DNA of 38,021 nucleotides, taken from Myxococcota bacterium. Lineage in GTDB: Bacteria; Myxococcota_A; Polyangia; JAAYKL01. Below, piece by piece: positions 29,653 through 37,952 of the stretch. The translations under genes and the position numbers were made by a program. Where the stretch lies: assembly GCA_030065855.1 (NCBI GenBank), contig JASJCT010000050.1, positions 1-38,021 on the forward strand, in the 5' to 3' direction. Below the pieces are notes generated by a model. That model was not told where the DNA came from. It made no database searches and worked only from the letters and a program-made list of their open reading frames with translations. Position 1 is the stretch's first letter. Each line of letters starts with the position of its first letter.

Positions 29653-31124
29653 CAGCCCACCCCCTCGATCTGAGATAAGACCCGATCAAAGCGGGCCAGC
29701 GCGTCATCGATGATGTCGTCCGTATCTGCCGCCGAGGTATAGAGCCGGCTGCCGGCCAGCGTGACAATACCTTCTGCCATATAGGCAGCGCCCATGTGGG
29801 TCATCACGTCCTTTCGCTTGTGGATCTCCTTGATCAGTCCGGGCAGCTGCCACGGTTTAAACAGGTTGATGTCGAATAGCATGGTGCCCACGGTCTCTAA
29901 ATGGCAGATAGACCCCTGATTGTAGGCCACAAACGGCAGGCCGTACTTTTCGATGATGGCTTGGAGTCCCTGGGTCAGGCGGTCCCCTGCCCTGCCCGCT
30001 TTTTCGCAGGCGTTGGTCTTTTCGATCTCCACCAGCATGTGGTATCCAGCAGCCGCGCTCAATGGGTTTGCCGCTAGGGTACCGCCCACGTGGGCTTGCT
30101 TTGTCCGCTTGCCGCCGATACCCCCTGCCAGATAGGCCATGTACGCTTCCTTGCCGCCAAGGCCACCGGCCGCAGGATACCCACCGGCCACCACCTTGCC
30201 GAAAACCGTGAGATCCGGTGTAATGCCAAAATAACCCTGGGCCCCGTCGATACCAATCCTAAAGGCAGTGACCACCTCATCAAAGATGAGCAAAGCGCCG
30301 AATTCGTCGCACAGGTCTCGAACCTTTCTGTTGTAATCGTAATCAAGGGGCCGGGTGCCGCTTTCCGGTCCCACGGGCTCGATCAGTACGGCTGCCGTCC
30401 CACCCCTGAGGCGATTTAGGACGAGTTTTCGCCTCAGGGCTGCAATGTCGTTGGGATAGACCTCGGACGTGTACTTGAAACACGATTTGGGGATGCCGTG
30501 GGATTCCAGTGATTTGATACCTGGAATGCGATTGCCATAGGAGAGTTGGTCGCTCCAGCCGTGATAGGCACCGCCCATTTTGATGATGTGCTTCCTTTTG
30601 GTGGCCAGCCTGGCAACGCGAATCGCTGCCATACACCCCTCAGTGCCACTTCCCAGCATTCTGAAAAGCTCCACCCCGTTAAAGCGATCGCAGATAAACT
30701 TGGCAAGCCGCATCTCGTACTCGTGGAAAAGCCCCGTTACAGGTCCACAGGTATTTAGGAGATCCAGAATTTTTTCCCGCACCGCATCGGGATTGCTCCC
30801 CAGGACCGTAGGGCCCCCAGCTTGAAGAAAATCTATGTATCGATTGCCGTCCACATCATAGAGATGGGCACCCTTGGCCCGCTCAAACGCAAGTGGGAAG
30901 GGGTAGTTAAAGGCCAGGTTGTGCTGAATCCCACCGGGAATGACCTGCTCCGCCTCGGTCACCATTTGTCTGGATTTTTTGCAGCGTTCCTCAAAATAAG
31001 CGAGATATTGTTTTAAAGTCGATGGTTTAAGCGTACGTATGGGCTGGCGAATCAGGGTGCGCAGCTGATCATAAATCTTTTGCGTATTGTGATATTCTTT
31101 GATGGCGTATCCAGGTGTTGTCAA
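29652..31124 (-). CDS. Class III PLP aminotransferase (glutamate-1-semialdehyde aminomutase-like)
   Basis: Cytosolic protein of 490 aa. TTG 31124 is the start, with GGAGG six bases ahead. From about residue 55 it follows the HemL/GSAM-type fold: EAEQVIPGGIQHN, LYDVDGNRYIDFL, GSGTEGCMAAIRVARLAT, GAYHGWSD, the cofactor-binding IFDEVVTAFR, and the Schiff-base Lys in TVFGKVVAGGYP. The N-terminal 55 residues are an extra helical extension not present in HemL, so haem synthesis is unlikely. Members of this group move amino groups in secondary or sugar metabolism. It heads an operon with a class II aldolase, its degenerate twin and a HAD phosphatase. The upstream palindrome at 31141-31150 may control it. 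Confidence 0.9.
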   Translation of the reverse strand: MTTPGYAIKEYHNTQKIYDQLRTLIRQPIRTLKPSTLKQYLAYFEERCKKSRQMVTEAEQVIPGGIQHNLAFNYPFPLAFERAKGAHLYDVDGNRYIDFLQAGGPTVLGSNPDAVREKILDLLNTCGPVTGLFHEYEMRLAKFICDRFNGVELFRMLGSGTEGCMAAIRVARLATKRKHIIKMGGAYHGWSDQLSYGNRIPGIKSLESHGIPKSCFKYTSEVYPNDIAALRRKLVLNRLRGGTAAVLIEPVGPESGTRPLDYDYNRKVRDLCDEFGALLIFDEVVTAFRIGIDGAQGYFGITPDLTVFGKVVAGGYPAAGGLGGKEAYMAYLAGGIGGKRTKQAHVGGTLAANPLSAAAGYHMLVEIEKTNACEKAGRAGDRLTQGLQAIIEKYGLPFVAYNQGSICHLETVGTMLFDINLFKPWQLPGLIKEIHKRKDVMTHMGAAYMAEGIVTLAGSRLYTSAADTDDIIDDALARFDRVLSQIEGVG

Positions 31125-31140
31125 ACGAATCCTCCGTGGC

Positions 31141-31150
31141 TTTGATCAAA
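31141..31150. promoter_or_regulatory. TTTGATCAAA palindrome between promoter and start of the aminotransferase operon
   Basis: A perfect 10-base palindrome in the 60-base gap upstream of TTG 31124. It lies between the candidate promoter and the ribosome site, where a repressor could act. Short, so chance is possible. Confidence 0.4.
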
Positions 31151-31159
31151 CCAAAATAT

Positions 31160-31188
31160 TACATATGTTATAAATATATCATTGTCAA
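31160..31188 (-). promoter_or_regulatory. Candidate promoter of the aminotransferase operon
   Basis: On the minus strand, a perfect -35 TTGACA (31183-31188) overlaps the stop of the upstream gene. Seventeen bases later TATGTA begins an AT-rich -10 region. Read by eye only. Confidence 0.45.
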
Positions 31189-32873
31189 GGCATTATCAGC
31201 AGTGCGCGTTCTGGGCGGTCGGCAAGAAAGCGGGTATGGCCAATGGCTGTGAGCCGCAAAAACATGCGACGTTGAGGATCGGCCTCCTCTGAGACATCGA
31301 GCACACCAGCTGGATCAATGCCATAGGGCGCTACCAATGCCAGCGCCTGCCTCGAGATATCGGCCTTGGAAGCGATGCGGAGCTGGGTTTCAAAATTGCT
31401 CATGGTTGCTGGCAGCAGCGGATCGGGTCGAAAGGCCCGGCCATTGGCAGCATTTGCCAGGGCTGTTAACAAGAGGACAGACGCCGGGGTCTCCTCGGGC
31501 AGTGGGAATTCGCAACCCAGGATATGACCGAGGAGATGGGACACCCATTCTGCCTCTGCGAGCAGCCCCTCGATCGCGTCGATGTCGGACTGGGTTGAAA
31601 ATGCAGCGAGCTCAGCATCGATCGGCATCTGAAGGTCGAACGCCTGCAGATGGGATTTTAATAAGGGGGTCCAGAAGCAGGGTACATCCCTTAACAGGCA
31701 TGTGAGGGTTACGCGATACGGTGGGTCCAGTGCAGATCCCAATTGGCGGGTCGAGGCGAGATGGCGATCCCCCATGACCTGGCGCGCCCGCATCTGCATT
31801 GGGTATAGCAAGCCCAGCCCTACCTGGATAAAAAAGCCAGGTGATAGGGCCACGAGCAGGTCAGCTCCTTTTCCCGGGTCTGCCCCTGCGGTCTCAGCAA
31901 GTCCGAGCGCCAAGGTGTCCCGTGCCCAGCGGACGCAACACCCAACAGCTTCGGGATTTCCGATATCCGCGTTTATCGCGGTCAAAAACGTGCTCGTCAT
32001 GGCTGTCAGCCCCACATACAGGTCATCCAGACGATCACCAGCCGCTGGGTGGGTCGATGCCCTCAGCAAGGAGAACACACTGTCGAGAAACACATTGCCG
32101 CCCAGGTTTTCCCGATAGAGCACCGGTGTTGACGCGGGAAGGAACAGCCGACTGCCGTGGGGTCTCATCTTTGCGGCCATTCGGCGCACCTCTTCTGCGC
32201 TTCGAGGTGCAAGCAAGGACCGCGCATCCTCCCGCGGCACAAACCCAAAATCCGCAAGGCGCGCTGTTCGCCGGCGATACGCCTGCTCTTCGAGCTCCGA
32301 TGTGAGTTCGTGTCGAACGCTCTCAAACTCTTTTTGGTATGTCGCAAATGGACGATGGATCAGGCTTCGAAACAGGGCGCGCACTACCTCGGACACGCGT
32401 TCGGGCACGGGAAATTCAATGTAGTAAAACCCGTCTGGACAGGCAATGACCTCAGATGTTTCGGCGATCTGGGGGCCCTCGTTGCGATCCTCGACGAGGT
32501 GAATGACCACATTGCGCTTAAGAAGCAGGGTTCTGAGACCCTGATCCAGCGTGTCGCAGGCGCGTAAGGCACCGCTCAACCCGGTTGAAACCAGTGGCAG
32601 GATACACACTTCTATCGCGTCGAGGTTTGGACGATCAGTGGACCAACAGGTGAGATCGACGAGCACTTGGTTTTGCTCTCTCTTGGCCAGGCGCAACAGA
32701 TCAGCCCGCTGCTCATCATCGGCATGGCGAAAGGCGAGCAAAAAGTCGTGGGGCATGAGCTCGTGAACGATGCGTGCAGGGCTATCTGATAGCCGAATGC
32801 GCTCGAGCAAGGCCTCTGTGGCGCGATGGGTCGCGGACGTTTGTTGAGGTGAAGTAATCGCTTTATCGCTCAT
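31185..32873 (-). CDS. DUF6178-like protein of unknown function
   Basis: Soluble protein of 562 aa without signal peptide or membrane helices. The layout resembles DUF6178, a family of large uncharacterised proteins mostly known from deltaproteobacteria: an N-terminal helical part that includes MPHDFLLAFRHADDEQRADL and REQNQVLVDLTCWSTDRPNL, then a FYYIEFPVPERV segment, and long helical repeats. No catalytic motif is evident. The assignment rests on this N-terminal pattern and overall size and is moderate. It is divergent from the RDD-type membrane protein, with about 45 bases between the starts, so they may share a promoter region. Its last codons overlap the -35 of the aminotransferase operon. 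Confidence 0.55.
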   Translation of the reverse strand: MSDKAITSPQQTSATHRATEALLERIRLSDSPARIVHELMPHDFLLAFRHADDEQRADLLRLAKREQNQVLVDLTCWSTDRPNLDAIEVCILPLVSTGLSGALRACDTLDQGLRTLLLKRNVVIHLVEDRNEGPQIAETSEVIACPDGFYYIEFPVPERVSEVVRALFRSLIHRPFATYQKEFESVRHELTSELEEQAYRRRTARLADFGFVPREDARSLLAPRSAEEVRRMAAKMRPHGSRLFLPASTPVLYRENLGGNVFLDSVFSLLRASTHPAAGDRLDDLYVGLTAMTSTFLTAINADIGNPEAVGCCVRWARDTLALGLAETAGADPGKGADLLVALSPGFFIQVGLGLLYPMQMRARQVMGDRHLASTRQLGSALDPPYRVTLTCLLRDVPCFWTPLLKSHLQAFDLQMPIDAELAAFSTQSDIDAIEGLLAEAEWVSHLLGHILGCEFPLPEETPASVLLLTALANAANGRAFRPDPLLPATMSNFETQLRIASKADISRQALALVAPYGIDPAGVLDVSEEADPQRRMFLRLTAIGHTRFLADRPERALLIMP

Positions 32874-32924
32874 CTCGGGTTGAGAGTTTACCGATCATCG
32901 CCGGATTCTGATACCCTGATGTTC

Positions 32925-34415
32925 ATGAAACTTTCAATCTCAAGCATTTTTCAATACGCAGTCCTCGCCTGGATCGCCCTGATACTCGCCCTGTTATTGA
33001 TATTTGTCCAAGCGGGCAATCGCGCAGTTAGCCTGCTGAGCGCAAAGACGACGTATCTGGTCCTTGCCGAGAAGGTGGACATTTCAAAGACAGTTCGAAC
33101 AAAGGCAGAAGAGGCAGTCGCAGTGATCAGCAAATGGATACCCGGCGATACCGGGCCCCAAACCAAGCCCATCAAGCCCATCCAGGACATACTTGATGCC
33201 ATAGAAAGCGCGAGCCAAGCAGCTGTTGGTCGATTATCAGCCCAGGTAGCAGACTATGTCGCTGGCCACAGAGAAACATTGGATGGATACGTGGATTTGA
33301 CCGAAGTGCGCCGCGTTGCAATTCGCACGGCTCAGGAAAGTCTCCCTGGCGGCCGATTCTTTAGGAATCAGATAGCGTCAGCAGTAACGGCTGTTGTGCC
33401 TGAGACTGTCTCGCTGAGATCCCAGACGGATCAAATAAAAGCGCTCCTTAACCCGCTGCGCACCCTAGTCGTTGGGATTAAAGCAAAGCTACCAGCCGCC
33501 AGATTGGGAATCATCGCCTGTCTTATCCTCACGGTCTTGGTGGGGTTTGAACTGGCTCGCGGGACACGATGGGTCGGCCTGGGATTCCTCTTGGCCGGGG
33601 CGATCGGTATGGGGCTGACCAGGTTTTCAGAGGGCATATCGGCAGTATTTCTAAAGGACAATGCCACTACAAACAGTATGATAAAGGAACTCATTGTATC
33701 CTCGTTGGAAGGCCTTTCCAACGACGGGGCCATCTGGCTCGGCATGGGCGCCGCCATCTTTGTCCTGGCACTGGTGATACCCTTTGCATTGAAAAGTACG
33801 CTAAAGAAGAAAAAACTGGGATCTATAGGTTCCCTTGCATCCCGGCTGTGCAATAGGAACGGACGAGTGACGTTTGTCACGGCCATTGCATTGGTGCCAG
33901 CGTTCATCAGCGCTGGCATTATCCCCCGATTGAAGCGGGGCGGGGTCGACGCTGAGGCATCTGCACTTGGCAGCATGGCAATGGCCGGTACTTTGTTGGA
34001 TTACGCCTTACCACTACTATTGTTTTACAGCGTTATTACTGTCGGCAGCATGCTCACTTCAGATGGGGGTTCTGTGCAGATCGCAATGGTATGCCTCGGG
34101 GTGGGCTTGGCAGTTTTTTGGATATTCAGGGATCTACCTGGTGCCTCGGTCGGGTTCAATATCATCGATCTCATGGCCGGTATAGGCCGCGAGCCCGTAT
34201 CGGAACCAGCGGCCAAATTTTCTAGGTGTTACCGGTCGCTTCCCTTGCTGGCCACCCTTCTGCTTAGTTTTTTTGTCCCTCCCCTGCTGGCATTCGGGGC
34301 AGTATGCACCGTGGAAATCGGGGTTCTCGTGGCCCAATGGCCGCATCGCACCCTTGGGGACGTGCTCGCCAAGACGCGGGTTGTATTCAGGGGTATTTAT
34401 AACACTGGCTATTGA
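32925..34415 (+). CDS. Multi-pass membrane protein with C-terminal RDD-like domain
   Basis: Protein of 496 aa. I place the start at ATG 32925 (MKLSISSIFQY); ATG 32919 is equally possible and no ribosome site is visible. Order: one N-terminal helix, a periplasmic helical region (about 30-190, with KTVRTKAEEAVAVISKWI), two to three helices (about 190-270), one more before a KKKK cluster (about 290), then an RDD-like end (about 330-496). That end has TLLDYALPLLLFYSV, FRDLPGASVGFNIIDLM and RTLGDVLAKTRVV, matching the RDD pattern. RDD proteins are linked to ion transport or are uncharacterised. The first half is not recognised, so this is an unusual combination. It ends three bases from the convergent VWA lipoprotein gene. 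Confidence 0.65.
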   Translation: MKLSISSIFQYAVLAWIALILALLLIFVQAGNRAVSLLSAKTTYLVLAEKVDISKTVRTKAEEAVAVISKWIPGDTGPQTKPIKPIQDILDAIESASQAAVGRLSAQVADYVAGHRETLDGYVDLTEVRRVAIRTAQESLPGGRFFRNQIASAVTAVVPETVSLRSQTDQIKALLNPLRTLVVGIKAKLPAARLGIIACLILTVLVGFELARGTRWVGLGFLLAGAIGMGLTRFSEGISAVFLKDNATTNSMIKELIVSSLEGLSNDGAIWLGMGAAIFVLALVIPFALKSTLKKKKLGSIGSLASRLCNRNGRVTFVTAIALVPAFISAGIIPRLKRGGVDAEASALGSMAMAGTLLDYALPLLLFYSVITVGSMLTSDGGSVQIAMVCLGVGLAVFWIFRDLPGASVGFNIIDLMAGIGREPVSEPAAKFSRCYRSLPLLATLLLSFFVPPLLAFGAVCTVEIGVLVAQWPHRTLGDVLAKTRVVFRGIYNTGY

Positions 34416-34418
34416 GAA

Positions 34419-35786
34419 TTAAATAATAACGGGAGAACACCCAAACGCAGCGGAAACTTCTTGAAATACGCCGGTTTGCAGCTTGTTACAGGCGCCGTCA
34501 CACAGCTCAATCACGGTGCACTCATTCAGCGGCTTGGTCAGGAGATCATTCAGGGGGGTGCCCTCCAGGCCTCGCCAATACCAGCCATCTGGCGTAGCTG
34601 CACAGTCCTCGGCATACTCGAGGACATCATCGTCCGTTATATCGGCTGGATCGTCGATGCCATAGACCCGCACGGAACCGCAATTCTTTTCAACACCGCC
34701 ATTAGGACCAGTGTCAGGCACTTGCTCCCAATCGACCTCGAAATCGCAGGGGATCAGCTCATTGATAATATTTTGAAGGGTTTCCTGAAGCTGCTGGGGA
34801 TCTGTGGCCGGGTAGAACTGTTCCGTACCTCCCCAAAGTGCGGTCGTGTTTAGCACCTCTTGCCAGTCTGCGACTTCATTGCCCACGCCAACCACAAAGG
34901 TCTTGAAATTAGCCTTATCCAGCTGGGCAGCCCAGTTATATGTACATTGATCATCTAAGCACTGGTACCGGTAGCTACAGGGTGTGCCAGCAGGCAACGT
35001 ACACTGACAGTTGTCAGTGGTAATGGGGTATGGACCCCATTCTCGACAATTCGGGGCCCCGTCTGTGGCGAGCAGCACATAGGTGGGATTTTTCGCCAGA
35101 TTTTCGGGCAATGTAAGGAGGTACTCAAGGGCCCACTGAAAGGACTCGCAAATGGGTGTGCCACCGCAGGTGCCGATGGTTGCCAGATCATCGGCAATCG
35201 CTGTTGAATTATCCGGACCAATGGCAACGAGGGGCATATCGGTTTCTGGATCCCCTGTGGTCTGAGCGGGTTTGCACTGATTTGCCGTGATGTCATCGCC
35301 CGAACATTCCCCATTGGGATCTTCGTCGGGACATGTGCAAAGGGGAGAGGGAAAAGCGGCCAGCCCAAAGTTGACCTTGTCCGCAGATCCTTCATCATCA
35401 TAGGCCGTCACCACAGTGTTGATGGCTTGCTCGGTCACTTGGGCAAATGTCTGATCGTCGATGCTGTTGAGCAGCATAGAGCGAGATCGATCCAGCAAAA
35501 TGAGGACATTAATCGGTTTGATCTCAATATCATAGTCTATATCGGCACACTCATCATTAATTACAGTATCAGTATCTGTATCTGTGTCCGTATCTGCATC
35601 GCTATCAGAATCACTGTCGGCATCTGTATCAGCATCTGTGTCCGAGTCTGTGTCCGTATCCGCATCCGTGTCCGTATCTGTATCCGTATCGCCGCCCGAT
35701 GAATCCACGTTGCCGCCATCATTATCTGTTTCGCAGGCAGCAAGCCCAACGCCAACAACCAAAACTGCCAATATTAATTTCCACAT
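34419..35786 (-). CDS. VWA-domain lipoprotein with Asp-Thr repeat linker
   Basis: Protein of 455 aa. A signal peptide with lipobox LAAC places the lipid on Cys18. Residues 33-74 are an Asp-Thr/Ala/Ser repeat. A von Willebrand factor A domain follows (about 92-345) with an intact MIDAS motif DRSRS (Asp99, Ser101, Ser103), so it should bind a divalent metal and protein ligands. Inserted loops carry Cys pairs (LCTCPDEDPNGEC, CSYRYQCLDDQC). The C-terminal part (about 350-455) has further Cys residues (CDFEVDWEQ, CTVIELCDGAC). Such cell-surface VWA lipoproteins are frequent in Myxococcota-like genomes and are usually annotated only as VWA-domain proteins. No accessory operon is visible. Confidence 0.87.
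   Translation of the reverse strand: MWKLILAVLVVGVGLAACETDNDGGNVDSSGGDTDTDTDTDADTDTDSDTDADTDADSDSDSDADTDTDTDTDTVINDECADIDYDIEIKPINVLILLDRSRSMLLNSIDDQTFAQVTEQAINTVVTAYDDEGSADKVNFGLAAFPSPLCTCPDEDPNGECSGDDITANQCKPAQTTGDPETDMPLVAIGPDNSTAIADDLATIGTCGGTPICESFQWALEYLLTLPENLAKNPTYVLLATDGAPNCREWGPYPITTDNCQCTLPAGTPCSYRYQCLDDQCTYNWAAQLDKANFKTFVVGVGNEVADWQEVLNTTALWGGTEQFYPATDPQQLQETLQNIINELIPCDFEVDWEQVPDTGPNGGVEKNCGSVRVYGIDDPADITDDDVLEYAEDCAATPDGWYWRGLEGTPLNDLLTKPLNECTVIELCDGACNKLQTGVFQEVSAAFGCSPVII
35565..35690 (-). repeat. Hexanucleotide repeat tract coding (Asp-Thr/Ala/Ser)n
   Basis: The third tract of this kind in the window, coding for 42 residues between the lipid anchor and the VWA domain. Confidence 0.88.
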
Positions 35787-35961
35787 GCCTCACCTCGCTT
35801 TGTTAACAAAAAAATTCCGGTTGGTCTTTTTTTATTTTCTTCTTTTTTCCGTACCCAATATCCTAGTCTCAATCACTTAGTTACCTTTTTCTCTAATAAC
35901 TTACGAAATCATTTTTTAAAGTATACAGTAGAAGTCTAAAAAGGAAAAGGATTACTTCAAT

Positions 35962-37143
35962 ATGGGACGGGTCTTTCTCGGCATAGAAAATCTGCAACAA
36001 AACAAAAAATATCGAATAAAAATTCAGAATCGGCGGGTGGGCCTCCTTGCGCATCCAGCAAGCATCGATGCCAGCTATCGCCATTCTCTCGATGTCCTTC
36101 TTGACACCGGCGCCCGGGTCACCGTGCTTTTTGGCCCGGAGCACGGCTTTTCCGGTGAGGAACAGGACATGGCGCCCATCACCGGTCAATCGATTGGCCC
36201 CTATGGCCTGCCGCTGCAAAGCCTCTACGGCACCACTGCCGAGAGCCTTAGCCCAGATGAGGGTCTTCTTCGAGAGTTGGACTGCCTCGTTGTAGACCTG
36301 TTTGATGTGGGCGCGCGTTACTATACCTTTGTTTGGACAGCTGTTTTGTGCTTACAGGCCTGCCATAAAGCAGGTGTGGAGCTCATTCTGACAGATCGGC
36401 CCAACCCTTTGGGAGGAGATGCGGTGGAAGGGGCGCCCCAGGAGCGAGGGTTTCTTTCATTTGTCGGGCTTTGGCCCGTATCCAATCGCCACGGCCTGAC
36501 GCCCGGCGAGCTCGTGTCTCTCGTCGCTGCAGAACAAGGGCTTCAGGATAATCTCACTGTCATCCCTATGACGGGGTGGCGGCGCGACATGACATTCTGC
36601 GATACGGGTCTACCTTGGGTCATGCCATCGCCCAACATGCCGACGATCGATACAGCCAGAGTCTATCCCGGTCTTTGTCTAATCGAGGGCACATCGGCTT
36701 CAGAGGGCAGGGGAACGACCCGGCCGTTCGAGCTAGTAGGTGCCACTGGCATTTCGAGCAAATCTTTCGTGAAGCGACTCGAGGACATGCGGCTGCCCGG
36801 TGTTCGATTTAGGGCGGCGACGTTCAGACCTGGGTTTCAAAAGCACGCTGGCAGGCGCTTGAGCGGCGTGCAGCTTCACGTGACAGAGCCGGAGCTGTTC
36901 TTACCATATCGCACTGGGGTTGCTACTTTGTTGGCCCTAAAGGCCGAGGCAGGCGATAATTTCAAGTGGCGGGACCAGCCCTACGAATTTGTCACCGACA
37001 TCCCTGCCATCGACCTTTTAACCGGATCCACCCTGGTTCGCGCTGCTGTTGAGCAAAATGCCCGACTCGACGACGTTGCAGCAAGCTGGTCAGAGGGAGA
37101 AGCAGCGTTTCGGAGCTACCGCAAGGACTTTTTATTATACTAA
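35962..37143 (+). CDS. DUF1343 / NamZ-family exo-beta-N-acetylmuramidase
   Basis: Protein of 393 aa. Family landmarks are present: RRVGLLAHPAS at the N-terminus, VLFGPEHGFSGEEQD, a DLFDVGARYYTFVWTA block, LTDRPNPLGG, WVMPSPNMPTIDTARVYPG and EGTSASEGRGTTRPFEL. NamZ of Bacillus subtilis removes MurNAc from peptidoglycan fragments, so a role in wall recycling is likely. No signal peptide is apparent, which suggests cytoplasmic action on imported muropeptides, or that this member is exported another way. ATG 35962 follows AAGGAAAAGG at a somewhat long distance (about 11 bases). It lies after an AT-rich 175-base gap and before a tRNA gene. Confidence 0.9.
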   Translation: MGRVFLGIENLQQNKKYRIKIQNRRVGLLAHPASIDASYRHSLDVLLDTGARVTVLFGPEHGFSGEEQDMAPITGQSIGPYGLPLQSLYGTTAESLSPDEGLLRELDCLVVDLFDVGARYYTFVWTAVLCLQACHKAGVELILTDRPNPLGGDAVEGAPQERGFLSFVGLWPVSNRHGLTPGELVSLVAAEQGLQDNLTVIPMTGWRRDMTFCDTGLPWVMPSPNMPTIDTARVYPGLCLIEGTSASEGRGTTRPFELVGATGISSKSFVKRLEDMRLPGVRFRAATFRPGFQKHAGRRLSGVQLHVTEPELFLPYRTGVATLLALKAEAGDNFKWRDQPYEFVTDIPAIDLLTGSTLVRAAVEQNARLDDVAASWSEGEAAFRSYRKDFLLY

Positions 37144-37190
37144 TATTATCAGCCACTTACAGGGTATGTGCCAAAAAAATGCAAGAACTC

Positions 37191-37220
37191 TTGACACTTA
37201 ACCGAATCACTGTGTAAACA
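37191..37220 (+). promoter_or_regulatory. Candidate promoter of tRNA-Gly
   Basis: TTGACA at 37191-37196 and TAAACA at 37215-37220 with an 18-base spacer, placing transcription start just before the tRNA. Confidence 0.6.
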
Positions 37221-37233
37221 CTTTTCGACCCTA

Positions 37234-37308
<75 letters not shown>

Positions 37309-37324
37309 GTTTTTATAAATAATT

Positions 37325-37922
37325 TCAATGACTTAACCCAATCACCCTCTGGTCGATGCCCAAATAATGCCCAAAATTTTCCTCATTTTTTTCCATTTCA
37401 GGTGTCACTTCAACCCGTGAACCCAGCATAGCGATAACCCGTTGATCTGGATCATCTACCATCATCGCAGCTTGCTTCACCGGTGTTGGCCACACTCTTG
37501 TGTGAGCCTCAGCCAGGTGAATGTAAATCATTGTCTCGTCAATTCGCTTGTGGCCCATCCAAGCGCTCTTACTTCACCGATTCTGAGCCCGGCCTCACCA
37601 GCAAGGCAAACGGCCGTGTACCACAATGGCTCTCTTCTTTTGCCGCATTGAGAATTCGGGCGTACTCGGAAAGTTCCCAGGCTACAACCTCCGGTCTCTC
37701 GATCCTAAGCAACACCACTTTGGGTGCCCGTTCTATAATCTCAACGTCTTCGGCGTTTTGGGCCACAACCCATTCGTACCAAAACCGGTTATTGAACCAG
37801 TCGGAAAAGGTTGGAATTGTATTTTCTTTTGCTTCGGCCTCTTTTTTGTAGAATGTGCCGTCACAAAGCGCTTCTCTTAGTCTAGTGCCCGTCCCTGAAC
37901 TTGGAAGTTGCTGAAATTCCAA
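37325..37922 (-). pseudogene. Decayed tyrosine recombinase (integrase) with internal deletions
   Basis: Pieces of a phage or island-type integrase in order but in different frames. The first (37922-37569) has LREALCDGT, PTFSDWFNNRFWYEWVVAQ (N-terminal DNA-binding part), then directly EDVEIIERAPKVVLLRIE and RPEVVAWELSEYARIL. The second, in another frame near 37623-37558, has AVCLAGEAGLRIGEVRAL with the box I catalytic Arg. The third (37558-37325) opens MGHKRIDETMIYIHL with the nucleophile Tyr. Compared with the family, two blocks are missing: the core-binding helices after WVVAQ, and everything from box I to the last His. It cannot be functional. The gene points toward the tRNA-Gly, as expected for an element integrated there. 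Confidence 0.82.
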
Positions 37923-37952
37923 TAAAAAACGTCATTTTGTTGATAAAGAAAC

